Notes: a model not told the origin generated them from the sequence alone. Positions 25,706 to 36,163 are shown, numbered from the stretch's first letter. The stretch: DNA of 44,974 bases from Coriobacteriia bacterium (GCA_031292615.1 JARLGT010000096.1:1-44974); one strand, 5' to 3'. Numbers and translations are program-made.

Positions 25706-26096
25706 CCGCCGGGGTTTCATCGGCGGGGTTGGCGGCTTGTTCGGCGTCGGCTTCTTCGGCGTCTGCCTCTTCGTCGACGTGGTCGGCGAGCATCGGCTCG
25801 TCGTCGACGTCTTCATCGTCGGTGTCGTCGGTGTCGTCGGCGTCGGCGAGAATCGAGGCGACAGCGCGCTTGGCGATCTCGAGCTCGCTGCCGTCGGCCA
25901 CCGAGACGCGGACGCGATCGTCCTCGACCTCAACGACAGTGGCGTAGATGCCGCCGATCGTCATGATGCGCGTACCGGGGACGAGACTTGCGACCGTCTT
26001 GGCCTGCTGCTTGGCCTGCTGCTGCTGTGGACGAATCAGCAGGAAGTAGAAGGCGGCAGCCATGACGACGAGGATAAGAATCTGGTTGGTACCCAT
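25698..26096 (-). CDS. yajC: Sec translocon accessory protein YajC with long acidic tail
   Basis: 132 residues from ATG 26096. One N-terminal membrane segment ('QILILVVMAAAFYFLLIRP'), then the family core 'VASLVPGTRIMTIGGIYATVVEVEDDRVRVSVADG'. YajC associates with SecDF and YidC. The core ends near residue 84. Beyond it is a tail of about 48 residues very rich in Asp, Glu and Ala ('DADDTDDTDDEDVDDE'), longer than in model YajC proteins (about 110 residues overall). First gene of the yajC-HD-secD-secF group. Confidence 0.93.
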   Translation of the reverse strand: MGTNQILILVVMAAAFYFLLIRPQQQQAKQQAKTVASLVPGTRIMTIGGIYATVVEVEDDRVRVSVADGSELEIAKRAVASILADADDTDDTDDEDVDDEPMLADHVDEEADAEEADAEQAANPADETPADV

Positions 26097-26235
26097 ACGT
26101 GGTAGGCCTTTCAATCGCGAGAGCGGCCCGGACCGGGCAGCCAACGACCCATCATACCTGCAGACACGCGCCGATTGAAGCCCGCTTGAGCTGTCTTCCT
26201 AAGGAATCGCAAGTATTCCGGGCGCGCGAAGCTCT

Positions 26236-27975
<1,740 letters not shown>

Positions 27976-27979
<4 letters not shown>

Positions 27980-29031
27980 GCTTCATGGAGTGCGTAACCG
28001 CCCAACAAGTGATCTCGACCGCTCTGGACCGCGAACCGGTCGACTCCTACCAGCTCGAAGAGGCCAAGGAGCACTGCCGCACGTGCCCTGAGTGCGGTCT
28101 GTTCGTCCGCGCGCAGCTCGTCGCCCAGCAGGTCGGTCTACCCGAGCCGCCAGCCGATCTCGCCGATCGCGTGATAGCGCGGGTGCGCACCGAGGCTGCC
28201 GACGCCGCCGCTGCCGCGCAAGCCGAGGCCGCGCAAGCCGAGGCGGCGAGCGCCGAGTACCTGCGACCTGCACCCGCGCAAGGCGCGCCCGCGCAGCCGC
28301 CGGGGACGCTCGCGCCCAAGCCGCGCACCGCACGCAAGCTGCCCCGGATGTGGGTCTCGGCTGCGGCGGCCGCGGCAGTTATCGTCGCACTGCTGGGCAC
28401 GGGAGCGATCGTCGTATTCGGTATGCGGGAGATGAGCGCCCCGCCCCAAACCGCCAGCCAGATATATCAAGGCGCGCCCCAGGTCGCCGACAGTGGCGCA
28501 ACCGCGGCGAGTTCTACGCCTCAAGGCGCGGCGAAGGTCACGGGTGCACAGGCGATCACTGTGGGAGGCATGGTCTACAAAGAGGTCGGGGCCTCGAAGC
28601 TGGACAGCGGCACCATCTCTGTCGTGGGCTCGACCAACTCCTCGCTCGGCGGTGCGTCCGTCGCGAAGCGCGACGTGTACGCGAAAACCTCCGCGATACA
28701 AGACACGTCGGTCTACGTCGCCGACGACACGGGCCAGCTCTTCCAGTTCGCACCGGTCACCCGCAGCTACGCGGGGCTGACGTTCGTGCTGGAATCGTCG
28801 GAGCTGACCAGCTTCGACCAGTGGCCAGCGTTGCCCGCCCAGATCACCCCGCCGACGACCGACGATGGCCAGCCCACGTTCGTCTACGACGGCACCGACT
28901 CGTCTGGCGTGCGCGTCTACCGGCAGACGAACTCGACCGTCACGCAGGGAATCGCAATCGCTCCGGGCACACCGGCCAAGGATCCGGCAGCCGGCAACCC
29001 CAACTGGACGTGGTGGAGCCCGCAGCGATAG
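27976..29031 (+). CDS. Transmembrane anti-sigma factor with zinc-finger (ZAS) domain
   Basis: 351 residues from GTG 27976 (GTGA overlap with the sigma gene, GGAGG just upstream). The N-terminus has the zinc anti-sigma motif H-x3-C-x2-C ('EHCRTCPECG', residues about 31-40), which binds the sigma factor in the cytoplasm. After an Ala/Pro-rich stretch there is one membrane segment ('MWVSAAAAAAVIVALLGTGAIVVF', residues about 126-150), then about 200 residues outside the cell, Ser/Thr-rich, with 'AITVGGMVYKEVG' and 'YAGLTFVLESSEL'. The signal sensed is unknown. Release probably needs regulated proteolysis, as in related systems. Confidence 0.85.
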
Positions 29032-29052
29032 AGCCGGGCGTGGGCAGCGGTC

Positions 29053-30090
29053 CTAGAGAATGAGCATCGCGTCGCCAAACGACAGGAAGCGATAGCCCTC
29101 TTGCATCGCAAGCTCGTACGCCTCCATAACGGGCGTGCGACCGGCAAACGCGCTCACGAGCATCAGTAGCGTCGAACGCGGCACGTGGAAGTTGGTCACG
29201 AGCGCATCGACCACCTTGAACTCGTAGCCTGGCAGGATATAAAGCGACGTGGCGCCTCGCGTCTCGGCGACCTCGCTGCGATCCGGGTCCCACGCACTCT
29301 CGAGCGCGCGGACGCTCGTGGTCCCGATCGCGAACACGCGTCCGCCTCGCTCGCGCGTCTCGTTGACGGCGTCGGCGGTGTAGCGGCCTACCTGGAAGTG
29401 CTCAGTGTGGATGTGGTGCGTCTCCGGATCGTCCTCGCTCACGGGTCGGAAGGTGTCGATGCCCACATCGAGTTCGACGCTCTCGATGCGCGCTCCGGCC
29501 TCGCGTACGCGGTCGAGCAAGCGCTCGGTGAAGTGCAGCCCCGCGGTGGGAGCTGCGGCCGAGCGTTCGTCGCGCGCGAAGACGGTCTGGTAGAGCTCGG
29601 GGTCGTCGATCTGGCGCGCGATGTAGGGCGGCAGCGGCATCTCGCCAAGGCGGTGCACGATGTCGAGAAAGCTACGCTCGCCCGCCCCCAGTCGGAACTG
29701 GATCACGCGGCCACCGTCCTCCGTCGTGTCGACCACCAGCCCGGTCATCGCGCCATCGCCAAAGACCACACGCGCGCCAGGCTTCAGGCGCCGACCCGGC
29801 TTGACGAGGCATTCCCAAGCGTTCTCGTAGCGCTCCCTCAGCAGCAGCACTTCGACCTCACCGCCGGTCTCGTCTTTGACGCCGTGCAGTCGCGCGGGTA
29901 GCACGCGCGTGTCGTTGACGACGACCAGGTCCCCCGACCCTACGTACTCGGGCAGATCGGTGAAGCGGCGATGATCGATCTGACCGCTGGATCGATCGAG
30001 CACCAGCAGTCGGCACGAGTCTCTCGGCGTGGCTGGATGCTGGGCGATGAGGCCCGTCGGCAGGTTGTAGTCGAAGTCGTCGGTAAGCAC
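29053..30090 (-). CDS. queA: S-adenosylmethionine:tRNA ribosyltransferase-isomerase
   Basis: 345 residues from a GTG at 30090. Transfers and isomerises ribose from SAM to preQ1-modified tRNA to make epoxyqueuosine. Family signatures: 'DFDYNLPTGLIAQHPATPRD', 'VVNDTRVLPARLHG', 'VEVLLLR', 'GEMPLPPYI', 'YQTVFARDERSAAAPTAGLHFTE', 'ELDVGIDTFRPV', 'HIHTEHF', 'IGTTSVRALES', 'FHVPRSTLLMLVSAFAG' and 'YRFLSFGDAMLI'. Full length. It acts between tgt and queH in the pathway. Confidence 0.97.
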   Translation of the reverse strand: MLTDDFDYNLPTGLIAQHPATPRDSCRLLVLDRSSGQIDHRRFTDLPEYVGSGDLVVVNDTRVLPARLHGVKDETGGEVEVLLLRERYENAWECLVKPGRRLKPGARVVFGDGAMTGLVVDTTEDGGRVIQFRLGAGERSFLDIVHRLGEMPLPPYIARQIDDPELYQTVFARDERSAAAPTAGLHFTERLLDRVREAGARIESVELDVGIDTFRPVSEDDPETHHIHTEHFQVGRYTADAVNETRERGGRVFAIGTTSVRALESAWDPDRSEVAETRGATSLYILPGYEFKVVDALVTNFHVPRSTLLMLVSAFAGRTPVMEAYELAMQEGYRFLSFGDAMLIL

Positions 30091-30131
30091 TTTGGGGCGA
30101 CATCCTTTTTGGGCCGTGGACGGACAGCGCC

Positions 30132-30137
30132 AGTGTA
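30132..30137 (-). promoter_or_regulatory. Candidate -10 of queA
   Basis: TACACT, 42 bases before the queA GTG, in the divergent gap shared with the PHP gene. -35 unclear. Confidence 0.35.
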
Positions 30138-30179
30138 TCGCACGCCACCGAGCCGTTACTCCGGGATTTCACACGGTCG

Positions 30180-30188
30180 TGCTAACAT
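30180..30188 (+). promoter_or_regulatory. Candidate extended -10 of the PHP gene (leaderless or nearly so)
   Basis: TGCTAACAT ends 8 bases before the ATG at 30197, leaving no room for a ribosome site after the predicted transcription start. Confidence 0.4.
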
Positions 30189-30196
30189 CGGCCGCC

Positions 30197-30919
30197 ATGG
30201 AAACGCATCGATCCGCCGCAGATCTTCACATGCATACGACGGCCTCGGACGGAACCGCGACGCCGACCGAGGTACTCGCATGGATCGCCGAGGAAACCGA
30301 CCTTTCGGTCATCGCGATCTGCGACCACAACACCAACGAGGGCGCCCTTGAGGCTGCCCAGCACGCCGACGAGTTTGGCGTCGAGGTGATCGTCGGCCAG
30401 GAAGTCGAGAGCACCGACGGCCACATCCTGGGCCTGTGGACCCCCGAGCTGATCGCCCCGGGCATGTCGGCCGAGGACACCGTCGCCGAGATCCATCGCC
30501 AGGGCGGGCTGGCCATCGCCGCGCACCCCTACGCTCCCAAGTGGTGGGCGCGCCACGGTCTGTGCCGAGGCGAGACCGAGGTCTACGACACCGTGGCCTA
30601 CGACGGCATCGAAGTCGCCAACTCCACGCCCCTGCTGTTCTTCGCGAACTTCCACGCCCGCCGATACTGGCGGGACAACTCGGCCCGTCTAGCCGCCACC
30701 GGCGGCAGCGATGCGCACATCCTCTCGGCGATCGGCACGAGCCGCACGCTCTTCCCTGGCACGACCGCACAAGACCTGAGGGCCGCGCTCGAGGCGCGCA
30801 CGACGCTGGGCGACGGACCGACGTTCAATCCGCTTCGGGCATTCTCTTACGCACGCAAGGTGCGCGAGATCCAGCGCCGAGACGCCGAGAGCCGAGCGCG
30901 CGCGACGCAGCGCGGCTAG
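30197..30919 (+). CDS. PHP-domain phosphoesterase
   Basis: 240 residues from ATG 30197. The trinuclear metal site of the PHP fold is present: 'DLHMHTTASDG' (HxH), 'ICDHNT' (DH), 'GQEVES' (Glu), 'IAAHPYAP' (His), 'GGSDAHI' (DxH). Related proteins act as 3',5'-nucleoside bisphosphate or histidinol-type phosphatases, or as 5'-3' exonucleases on short RNA (YciV/RNase AM type). This one ends after the SDAH motif with a basic tail ('RKVREIQRRDAESRARATQRG' region). Substrate unknown. Its stop overlaps the convergent queH stop by four bases (CTAG). Confidence 0.88.
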   Translation: METHRSAADLHMHTTASDGTATPTEVLAWIAEETDLSVIAICDHNTNEGALEAAQHADEFGVEVIVGQEVESTDGHILGLWTPELIAPGMSAEDTVAEIHRQGGLAIAAHPYAPKWWARHGLCRGETEVYDTVAYDGIEVANSTPLLFFANFHARRYWRDNSARLAATGGSDAHILSAIGTSRTLFPGTTAQDLRAALEARTTLGDGPTFNPLRAFSYARKVREIQRRDAESRARATQRG

Positions 30920-31539
30920 TCCTGGCTCGGCGGCTTGCGCGCGGCTTTCTCGGCAGCGCGGGCGTCCTTGCGGGCCTGGCGCTCGGCCGACGCCTCGGAT
31001 TGCGAGAACACGCACCCGCAGTAGTTCTGCCGATACATCCCCAGCTCCCGCGAGCGCGTCGTCGCGTCGCGGTAGCGCTCGCGAAAGTCGCGGTCGAGCC
31101 ACTGGACGCCGGCCGCGGCCGCAGCGCGACGACCCTCAGCGTTGATAGCGGCCTGGTCTTGGTATGGGCTGACGCTCAGCGTGGTGGCTAGCGCGTCGAA
31201 GCCACCGTCGGCCGCCATCTGCGCCGCCAGACCCAGGCGCAGCCGGTAGCAAGCCCGGCACCGCTCGGCGCCCGCATCCGCGAGCGGAGCGACCGCCGCC
31301 TCCCAGACCTGCGGAGCGTAGGGCAGCTCCACAACATCGACGCCGACCTCGGCGGCGTAGCCGATCAGCGTGTCGCGGCGACGCTCGTACTCGTCGGCGG
31401 GATGGATGTTGGGGTTGGCGAATGCGATGACGACCTCGTCGGCCTCGGCCACAAGCGCGTCGAGCGGCTCAAGCAGACACGGCCCGCAGCACGCGTGCAG
31501 CAAGAGGCGGTGGGGTCGATGTTGGGTCGGTGTGCTCAT
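30916..31539 (-). CDS. queH: Epoxyqueuosine reductase QueH
   Basis: 207 residues. Reduces epoxyqueuosine to queuosine in tRNA, the non-B12 alternative to QueG. All cysteine motifs of the former DUF208 family are present: 'LLLHACCGPCLL', 'ERCRACYRLRLG' and 'MYRQNYCGCVFS', with 'ATTLSVSPYQD' between. These bind an iron-sulfur cluster and a second metal. The basic C-terminal tail is disordered-looking. With tgt and queA it completes the tRNA-bound steps. No queC, queD or queE is in the window. Confidence 0.95.
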   Translation of the reverse strand: MSTPTQHRPHRLLLHACCGPCLLEPLDALVAEADEVVIAFANPNIHPADEYERRRDTLIGYAAEVGVDVVELPYAPQVWEAAVAPLADAGAERCRACYRLRLGLAAQMAADGGFDALATTLSVSPYQDQAAINAEGRRAAAAAGVQWLDRDFRERYRDATTRSRELGMYRQNYCGCVFSQSEASAERQARKDARAAEKAARKPPSQD

Positions 31540-31547
31540 GGCACCAG

Positions 31548-32450
31548 TCAGTCGATATCGAACGCATCGTCGTCGGCCTCGTCGGTTGAGTTTGGTGCAG
31601 CATCGTCGTCCGGCTCGGCCTCCGAGACGTCGCCATCCTCAGCATCGGAGTCGTCGTAGCCCTCGTCGCCTGACCCGGCGGCGTTCTGGCGACTCGCCAG
31701 GTAGACGACCACGGCGACCGCGCCTGCAAGCAGCACGCCCAGCACGATGTAGACGGCGGTGAGATTCACGGTCGTGGCCGGAGTGGCGGTTGCGGGCGCC
31801 GTGTCGTAGGAGACTTTGATCACCGACTGAGCCCCGGTGGCCAAACTCTGTGTCGGCAGAACGTAGAGTGACTCCCCTGCCGCGTTTGTGTCGGGTGCGC
31901 CCACTGGCTGCGGAGCGATGGTGACGGCCGAGACGTTGGCCGGAATGCGCACGGTGAACAGCGTCGACGTGGACGGAACCGACTGGGTCCAGTCGACCAG
32001 TGTCGAGAGCTTCGTGCCGCTGGCCGTCATCGCGATGCCGTTGGTCTCAATCTGACCGCGACGCGACACTGAGAGGGTGAGCTCGGCATAGCTGCCGCCG
32101 TGCCCACTCTGCAGCGTGAACGGGCGCTCCTGGTCCTTGCTGGCGTCTCCGCCGAGGATCTCGCCCGCCCACTGGACCACCGCGCCGTTCGGAACCGGGA
32201 TGCGTACGCGCGCTGGCAGCTTGACCTTCGGATCGAGGGTCACGTCGACGATCACAACGGTCTTGCCGTCCTGCCCCGGCCAGATCTGCGCGTCGATTGG
32301 ACCGCTAGCCAGCGGCGCCGTCACCGCCGCGGGCTTGGATGAAGCTGTTGGCGCGGCTGCGCCGGGTGCTGCGAGCGCACCTGCGGGGAGAGCCACAGCG
32401 ACCGACAGGCAGGCCGCGACAATCAAGATTGTGATGCGCAGCGATCGCAT
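31548..32450 (-). CDS. Membrane-anchored extracytoplasmic protein of unknown function
   Basis: 300 residues; ATG 32450 with GGAGGT five bases upstream, starting one base after the folD stop. Signal peptide (residues 1 to about 27, 'LIVAACLSVAVALPAGALA'). An extracytoplasmic beta-rich domain follows (about 50-225: 'VVIVDVTLDPKVKLPARVRI', 'SYAELTLSVSRRGQ', 'LFTVRIPANVSAVTIAP'). A membrane segment lies at about 231-253 ('AVYIVLGVLLAGAVAVVVYLA'), and the cytoplasmic tail of about 45 residues is dominated by Asp and Glu. I do not recognise a named family. Co-transcription with folD and possibly queH is likely from spacing. Confidence 0.75.
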   Translation of the reverse strand: MRSLRITILIVAACLSVAVALPAGALAAPGAAAPTASSKPAAVTAPLASGPIDAQIWPGQDGKTVVIVDVTLDPKVKLPARVRIPVPNGAVVQWAGEILGGDASKDQERPFTLQSGHGGSYAELTLSVSRRGQIETNGIAMTASGTKLSTLVDWTQSVPSTSTLFTVRIPANVSAVTIAPQPVGAPDTNAAGESLYVLPTQSLATGAQSVIKVSYDTAPATATPATTVNLTAVYIVLGVLLAGAVAVVVYLASRQNAAGSGDEGYDDSDAEDGDVSEAEPDDDAAPNSTDEADDDAFDID

Positions 32451-32451
32451 G

Positions 32452-33306
32452 CTAGACCTCCAACCCGGCGGCTCGGGCGGCCGCCTCGGCGGTATTCATG
32501 ACGAGCATGGCCCGGGTCATCGGGCCGACTCCACCCGGCACGGGCGTGATCCAACTCGCGATCGGTTCGACAGCATCGAAGTCGACATCGCCCACGAGCC
32601 CTGCGTCGGTGCGGTTGATTCCAACGTCGACAACGACGGCGCCGGGCTTGACGTATTCGGCGGTGATCATGCCCGGTCTCCCAATGGCGGCCACGAGGAT
32701 GTCGGCCTCTCGACAGACGGCGGGCAGGTCCACGGTGCGGCTATGGCATACCGTGACCGTGGCGTTGCGCTCGAGGAGCATCAGCGCCATCGGCTTGCCG
32801 ACGATCGAAGAGCGGCCGATCACCACGGCGCGCTTGCCCGCCGGGTCGATGCCGTAGTAGTCGAGCATCGCCATGACGCCCCACGGGGTGCAGGCGCGCG
32901 CCGCGCGGATGCCGCGTACCAAACGACCCATGTTCTCGGGGTGCAGGCCATCGGCGTCCTTCTCGGGGCTGATTCGTTCGAGGGCGGCCTCCTCGTCAAA
33001 GCCCTTGGGCAGTGGAAGCTGCACAAGGATGCCGTGGACCGACGGGTCGGCGTTGTTCGCGTCGATGATCTGGTTGAGCTCGGCCTGCGTGATGCTGGCG
33101 GGACGCCGGAAGTCCAACGACGTGATGCCGACCTCGGCACAGTCGCGCTCCTTCATGCGAACGTAGGACTGCGACCCGGGATCCTCGCCGACGAGCACGA
33201 CGGCCAAACCCGGATCCACACCGGCGAGCTTCACGCGCTCAACGAGCGCCGCAGCCTTTGCACGTACCGCGGCTGCCACGAGCTTGCCGTCGATGATCTG
33301 CGCCAT
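32452..33306 (-). CDS. folD: Bifunctional methylenetetrahydrofolate dehydrogenase/cyclohydrolase
   Basis: 284 residues from ATG 33306. Interconverts 5,10-methylene-, methenyl- and 10-formyl-tetrahydrofolate with NADP. Motifs: '[18 protein letters not shown]' (catalytic Lys), '[15 protein letters not shown]', '[12 protein letters not shown]', '[10 protein letters not shown]', the nucleotide site '[17 protein letters not shown]', 'VCHSRT' and '[16 protein letters not shown]'. Full length. Confidence 0.97.
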   Translation of the reverse strand: MAQIIDGKLVAAAVRAKAAALVERVKLAGVDPGLAVVLVGEDPGSQSYVRMKERDCAEVGITSLDFRRPASITQAELNQIIDANNADPSVHGILVQLPLPKGFDEEAALERISPEKDADGLHPENMGRLVRGIRAARACTPWGVMAMLDYYGIDPAGKRAVVIGRSSIVGKPMALMLLERNATVTVCHSRTVDLPAVCREADILVAAIGRPGMITAEYVKPGAVVVDVGINRTDAGLVGDVDFDAVEPIASWITPVPGGVGPMTRAMLVMNTAEAAARAAGLEV

Positions 33307-33370
33307 GGAGAAGAGTCCCTTCGCCGTCAAAGTGCTTCTCTGGAGTGCCCGGAAGGGCCCGGGCGCGACG

Positions 33371-33379
33371 AGTGTAGCA
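33371..33379 (-). promoter_or_regulatory. Candidate extended -10 of folD
   Basis: TGCTACACT, about 65 bases before the folD ATG. No strong -35. Confidence 0.4.
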
Positions 33380-33442
33380 CGCGTTTGTGCACGATTCGTG
33401 AGGGCGACGATGCGGTTGCGGTACGCGGCGAACCGCGCTGGC

Positions 33443-34021
33443 TTACTGCTTGACGATAGCCAGCAGAGCGCGGAACTCGTCGCTTCCCGACTCGCCCATC
33501 AGCTCGTACATCACGGACTCCGTCGTGGTTACGACGGCGCCTGCCGCGCGCATGCGCTCGAGCGCCGAGTCGTGGCTGGCCGCGTTTCGCGAACAGCACG
33601 CGTCGCCCACCACGTGGACGTCGAAACTGTTGCGTAGCGCAGAGAGCGCCGTCTGCGTCACGCAGATGTGCGTCTCCATGCCAGCGAGCAACATCTGCCT
33701 GCGGCTGGAGCGCTCGAGTGTCTTGGCGAAGGCGGGCTCGCCGAAGCAGTCGAAGGCAACCTTGTCGATCGACGTGACCCCGGCGCCCGCTGCTCGCGCG
33801 GCCTCGATCACCTCGGCAAGCGTTGGGTCCGTGTCGCCGAGCCCTTTCGGGTACTGCCGAGTCACCACGATCGGCACGCACACGAGCGCCGCAGTGCGCA
33901 CCAGGCGCACCGTCGCCGAGACAACCTCGTCACGACGCTCCATCACGGCCGTGAGGCGCTCCTGCTCGTCGACGATCACGAGCACGGAGTCGTCTCGGCT
34001 GGCGACAGTGTTGGCTGGCAT
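33443..34021 (-). CDS. Isochorismatase-family cysteine hydrolase
   Basis: 192 residues from ATG 34021 (AGGAG about nine bases upstream). The Asp-Lys-Cys triad is in place: Asp in '[11 protein letters not shown]', Lys in '[13 protein letters not shown]', Cys in '[14 protein letters not shown]', with '[10 protein letters not shown]' before the Lys. The family includes isochorismatases, nicotinamidases and carbamoyl hydrolases. This sequence is closest in look to the YcaC/ISOC1-like group of unknown substrate. Cytoplasmic. It diverges from the superoxide reductase gene with a 142-base shared gap. Confidence 0.88.
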   Translation of the reverse strand: MPANTVASRDDSVLVIVDEQERLTAVMERRDEVVSATVRLVRTAALVCVPIVVTRQYPKGLGDTDPTLAEVIEAARAAGAGVTSIDKVAFDCFGEPAFAKTLERSSRRQMLLAGMETHICVTQTALSALRNSFDVHVVGDACCSRNAASHDSALERMRAAGAVVTTTESVMYELMGESGSDEFRALLAIVKQ

Positions 34022-34075
34022 GTGGGGCTGCTCCTGGGACGCGGGCACAGGGACCGGACGCATCCGGTAGTGCGA

Positions 34076-34104
34076 TTCTAATGGGACGGGAGGTCGGGTA
34101 TAAA
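34076..34104 (+). promoter_or_regulatory. Candidate promoter of the superoxide reductase gene
   Basis: -10 TATAAA (34099-34104) with a weak -35 TTCTAA (34076-34081) at 17 bases. Leader of about 53 bases. Only the -10 is convincing. Confidence 0.4.
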
Positions 34105-34163
34105 CAGCCTTGCCCGTCAACGGCGGGCCCGTATCCGCGAACGACACGAAAGGTGCGTCCAAG

Positions 34164-34511
34164 ATGAACGAGTCCCCGATCCTGGGTGGAGTGCACACCG
34201 TCGATAACCTCGACACCGCCGACGACTTTCACAAGAAGCACGTGCCCTTCATCGCGACCGTGCGCGAGGGCGACGTCGTGACCATCACAGTCGAGGTGGG
34301 ACACTACGTGGCCCACCCCAACCTGCCCGACCACTGGATCGACCTTGTTGAGATCTACGCCGCCAACGCGCCGATAGCAACGGTCAACTTCGCAGCTGGG
34401 GTCGTTGCGCCCAAGGTGACAGCGGTTGCGACGCTGGATCCGGACACCAAGATCATGGTGTCGGCCCGCTGCAACCTGCACGGCTTGTGGGTCGCCGAGA
34501 CCAGCGTCTAG
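34164..34511 (+). CDS. Superoxide reductase (neelaredoxin type)
   Basis: 115 residues from ATG 34164. Reduces superoxide to peroxide without releasing oxygen, typical of anaerobes. The [Fe(His)4Cys] site is present: His in 'KKHVPFI', His in 'VAHPN', His in 'PDHWIDLVE', and Cys plus His in 'CNLHGLW'. The desulforedoxin N-terminal domain is absent, so it is the one-iron class. The conserved Glu of the usual E-K-H-x-P motif is Lys here (K-K-H-V-P). That Glu is the sixth iron ligand in the oxidised state and is not strictly needed for activity in known variants (recollection). Electron donor is probably rubredoxin, not in the window. Confidence 0.93.
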   Translation: MNESPILGGVHTVDNLDTADDFHKKHVPFIATVREGDVVTITVEVGHYVAHPNLPDHWIDLVEIYAANAPIATVNFAAGVVAPKVTAVATLDPDTKIMVSARCNLHGLWVAETSV

Positions 34512-34570
34512 CTACTCGGATCGCGCTGTCTGGCGGCGTCGCCCCCGGTCGGGGTGGCGCCGCCGGTGCG

Positions 34571-35230
34571 TCAGCGTCCGAACCTACCGGTGCAGGTCGC
34601 AGCCGCCAGGATGTGGCCGTCCATCGCGCGCAGCACGTCATCCCGGGTCGCCGAGCCCGTGACTGCCAACTTGTCGACGTCGAGAGCGTAGATGGTCGCC
34701 ACGTAGGAGTGGGCTCCGGTTCCGATGGGCGGCTGCGGACCTCCGTAGCCGACGGTTCCAAACGTGTTACGGAGCTCGAGCGCGCCTCGGGGCATGGCGG
34801 GACCTCCTGATGCGGCCTCACGTAGAGCCGAGGCGTCAGCGGGAATGTCGATGACCAGCCAGTGCACCCAATCACGCGCCACAGGAGCGGTATCGACCAG
34901 AGCAAGCGCGAAGGATCGAGTGCCTTGCGGCGCATTACGCCACACGTAGGGGATAGAGATGTTCTGTCCCCCGGGAAACGCACGCATCGCGAAGCGCCGT
35001 GGCATGCTGGCTGACTCCGAAGTATTGACGGTAGGGTCCGCGGCCTGCTCCTCCGAGACGAACGCCGGTGACGTCAGTGTGAGCGTCATCGCTCCCCCTT
35101 TGCCTGCCGAGCCCGCTGAGGACCGTATTGGTGCGCTGCCGAGAGTGCAGCCGGCACACGTCGCAATCGCAAGACAGGTTCCGGCCGCGATGAGCGCCAA
35201 ATCGCCCGTTCTCCGTCGACTCTCATCCAC
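34571..35230 (-). CDS. PEBP-family (YbhB/YbcL-like) lipoprotein
   Basis: 219 residues from GTG 35230 with AGGGGGG upstream. The N-terminal segment 'LALIAAGTCLAIATCAGC' looks like a lipoprotein signal with the Cys at about residue 28. The phosphatidylethanolamine-binding protein fold follows: 'LTLTSPAF', 'NISIPYVWRNAPQGTRSFALALVD', 'DWVHWLVIDIPADA', 'RNTFGTVGYGGPQPPIGTGAHSYVATIYALD', ending 'GHILAAATCTGRFGR'. Bacterial members have no firmly known function. The conserved ligand-pocket residues (D..H and GPxPP-like 'GGPQPP') are present. Confidence 0.9.
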   Translation of the reverse strand: MDESRRRTGDLALIAAGTCLAIATCAGCTLGSAPIRSSAGSAGKGGAMTLTLTSPAFVSEEQAADPTVNTSESASMPRRFAMRAFPGGQNISIPYVWRNAPQGTRSFALALVDTAPVARDWVHWLVIDIPADASALREAASGGPAMPRGALELRNTFGTVGYGGPQPPIGTGAHSYVATIYALDVDKLAVTGSATRDDVLRAMDGHILAAATCTGRFGR

Positions 35231-35319
35231 CCTGCACCCCCCTGAGTCGTTGGTACCCCAGGGTACGACCGTGTCGTCGTTGGACGGGAAACGGGCCGTC
35301 GCACCGCCGGCGAGATGCG

Positions 35320-35679
35320 CTAGTTGGCTCGGCTCGGGTCGATCGACTCGAGAACGGCAGCCGCTTGCTCGCGCCTGACACCAGCACCAACGATGTCCGC
35401 CTCGCTCTGCAGGATATCGGCCTGTAGCAGTAGCGCCTCGGAAAGCTTGCAGACCAGCCTGTCGTCGAGGTTCGAGATCTCAAGAAGCGACGCCATCGAC
35501 GCCGGGGACATGCGCAAGAACAGGGACGGATCGACGTCGACCACGGCGCGGATCGCCTCGTCGGTCGCGTCGAGCGACTCGTCAGACGACGCGCCCTCGG
35601 CAAAGCGGCGGCTCGCCAAACGCAGGGCGGCTCCCGCCTGCTCTATCAGTCGAAGCACATAGTCGTTCTGGTACTGCAC
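35320..35679 (-). CDS. DUF6483-like small cytoplasmic protein
   Basis: 119 residues from GTG 35679, chosen for GGGGGA 7 bases upstream; the frame is open to 35736. The opening 'QYQNDYVLRLIEQAGAALRL' resembles the DUF6483 family of Gram-positive anaerobes as I remember it. The rest is all-helical ('SDESLDATDEAIRAVVDVD', 'MSPASMASLLEISNLDDRLVCKLSEALLLQADIL'), with a TPR-like or helical-bundle look. No signal, no membrane segment, no cysteines of note. Function unknown. Confidence 0.65.
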   Translation of the reverse strand: MQYQNDYVLRLIEQAGAALRLASRRFAEGASSDESLDATDEAIRAVVDVDPSLFLRMSPASMASLLEISNLDDRLVCKLSEALLLQADILQSEADIVGAGVRREQAAAVLESIDPSRAN

Positions 35680-35797
35680 GGTCACTTCCCCCGTTGCCAA
35701 ACCACGCGATGCGATGCGCGTTTCCAGCGTTCGCAATCTCTATCGGTCTGTCATCGCGAATTCATGACAAATGTTACCCGAGCCACGCACCCGAGCC

Positions 35798-36163
35798 TCA
35801 GACGCGCGCGTGAAGGTAGAGCAGGAACGCCACGGCGGCGACCGCCATGACCGCCGAGGCAATGACCTTGGTGCGTATCGGGACGCGTTTGGACATCCAA
35901 AGGATGACGAAGCCGGGCACGAAGAAGATCAGGTAGCCAAGCAGAATCGCCATCCACAGAACAGGCATGTCGTTTTCCTGCGAGATCCCGGCGTTGAGAT
36001 CGGGCTCGAAGTCGTCGATCTTCCCGACGTTGAGCCCCGGGTCACCCAGAAGCCCCTTCGGCTGGTTCTCAGGCAGCTCGGCCATCTTGGACGCAAGGGC
36101 GCGTTCCAGCCGTTCCTCTTTAGTGAGCTCGCTTGCGGGTTTGTCGTTGCCAACTGACGCCAT
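35798..36163 (-). CDS. Small two-helix membrane protein downstream of ruvB
   Basis: 121 residues. The ATG at 36163 directly abuts the ruvB stop. Cytoplasmic N-terminal half (residues 1 to about 65, charged, 'ELTKEERLERALASKMAELPE', 'PKGLLGDPGLNVGKIDDFEPD'), then two membrane segments ('VLWMAILLGYLIFFVPGFVILWM', about 68-90; 'VIASAVMAVAAVAFLLYL', about 100-117). I do not recognise a family. Tight linkage suggests co-transcription with ruvCAB. Confidence 0.75.
   Translation of the reverse strand: MASVGNDKPASELTKEERLERALASKMAELPENQPKGLLGDPGLNVGKIDDFEPDLNAGISQENDMPVLWMAILLGYLIFFVPGFVILWMSKRVPIRTKVIASAVMAVAAVAFLLYLHARV

Noticed and set aside
33307-33442. Terminator or small RNA between folD and the isochorismatase-like gene
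   Set aside because: Only a short GC-rich imperfect repeat (GGGCCCGGGC type); nothing beyond the -10 already listed.
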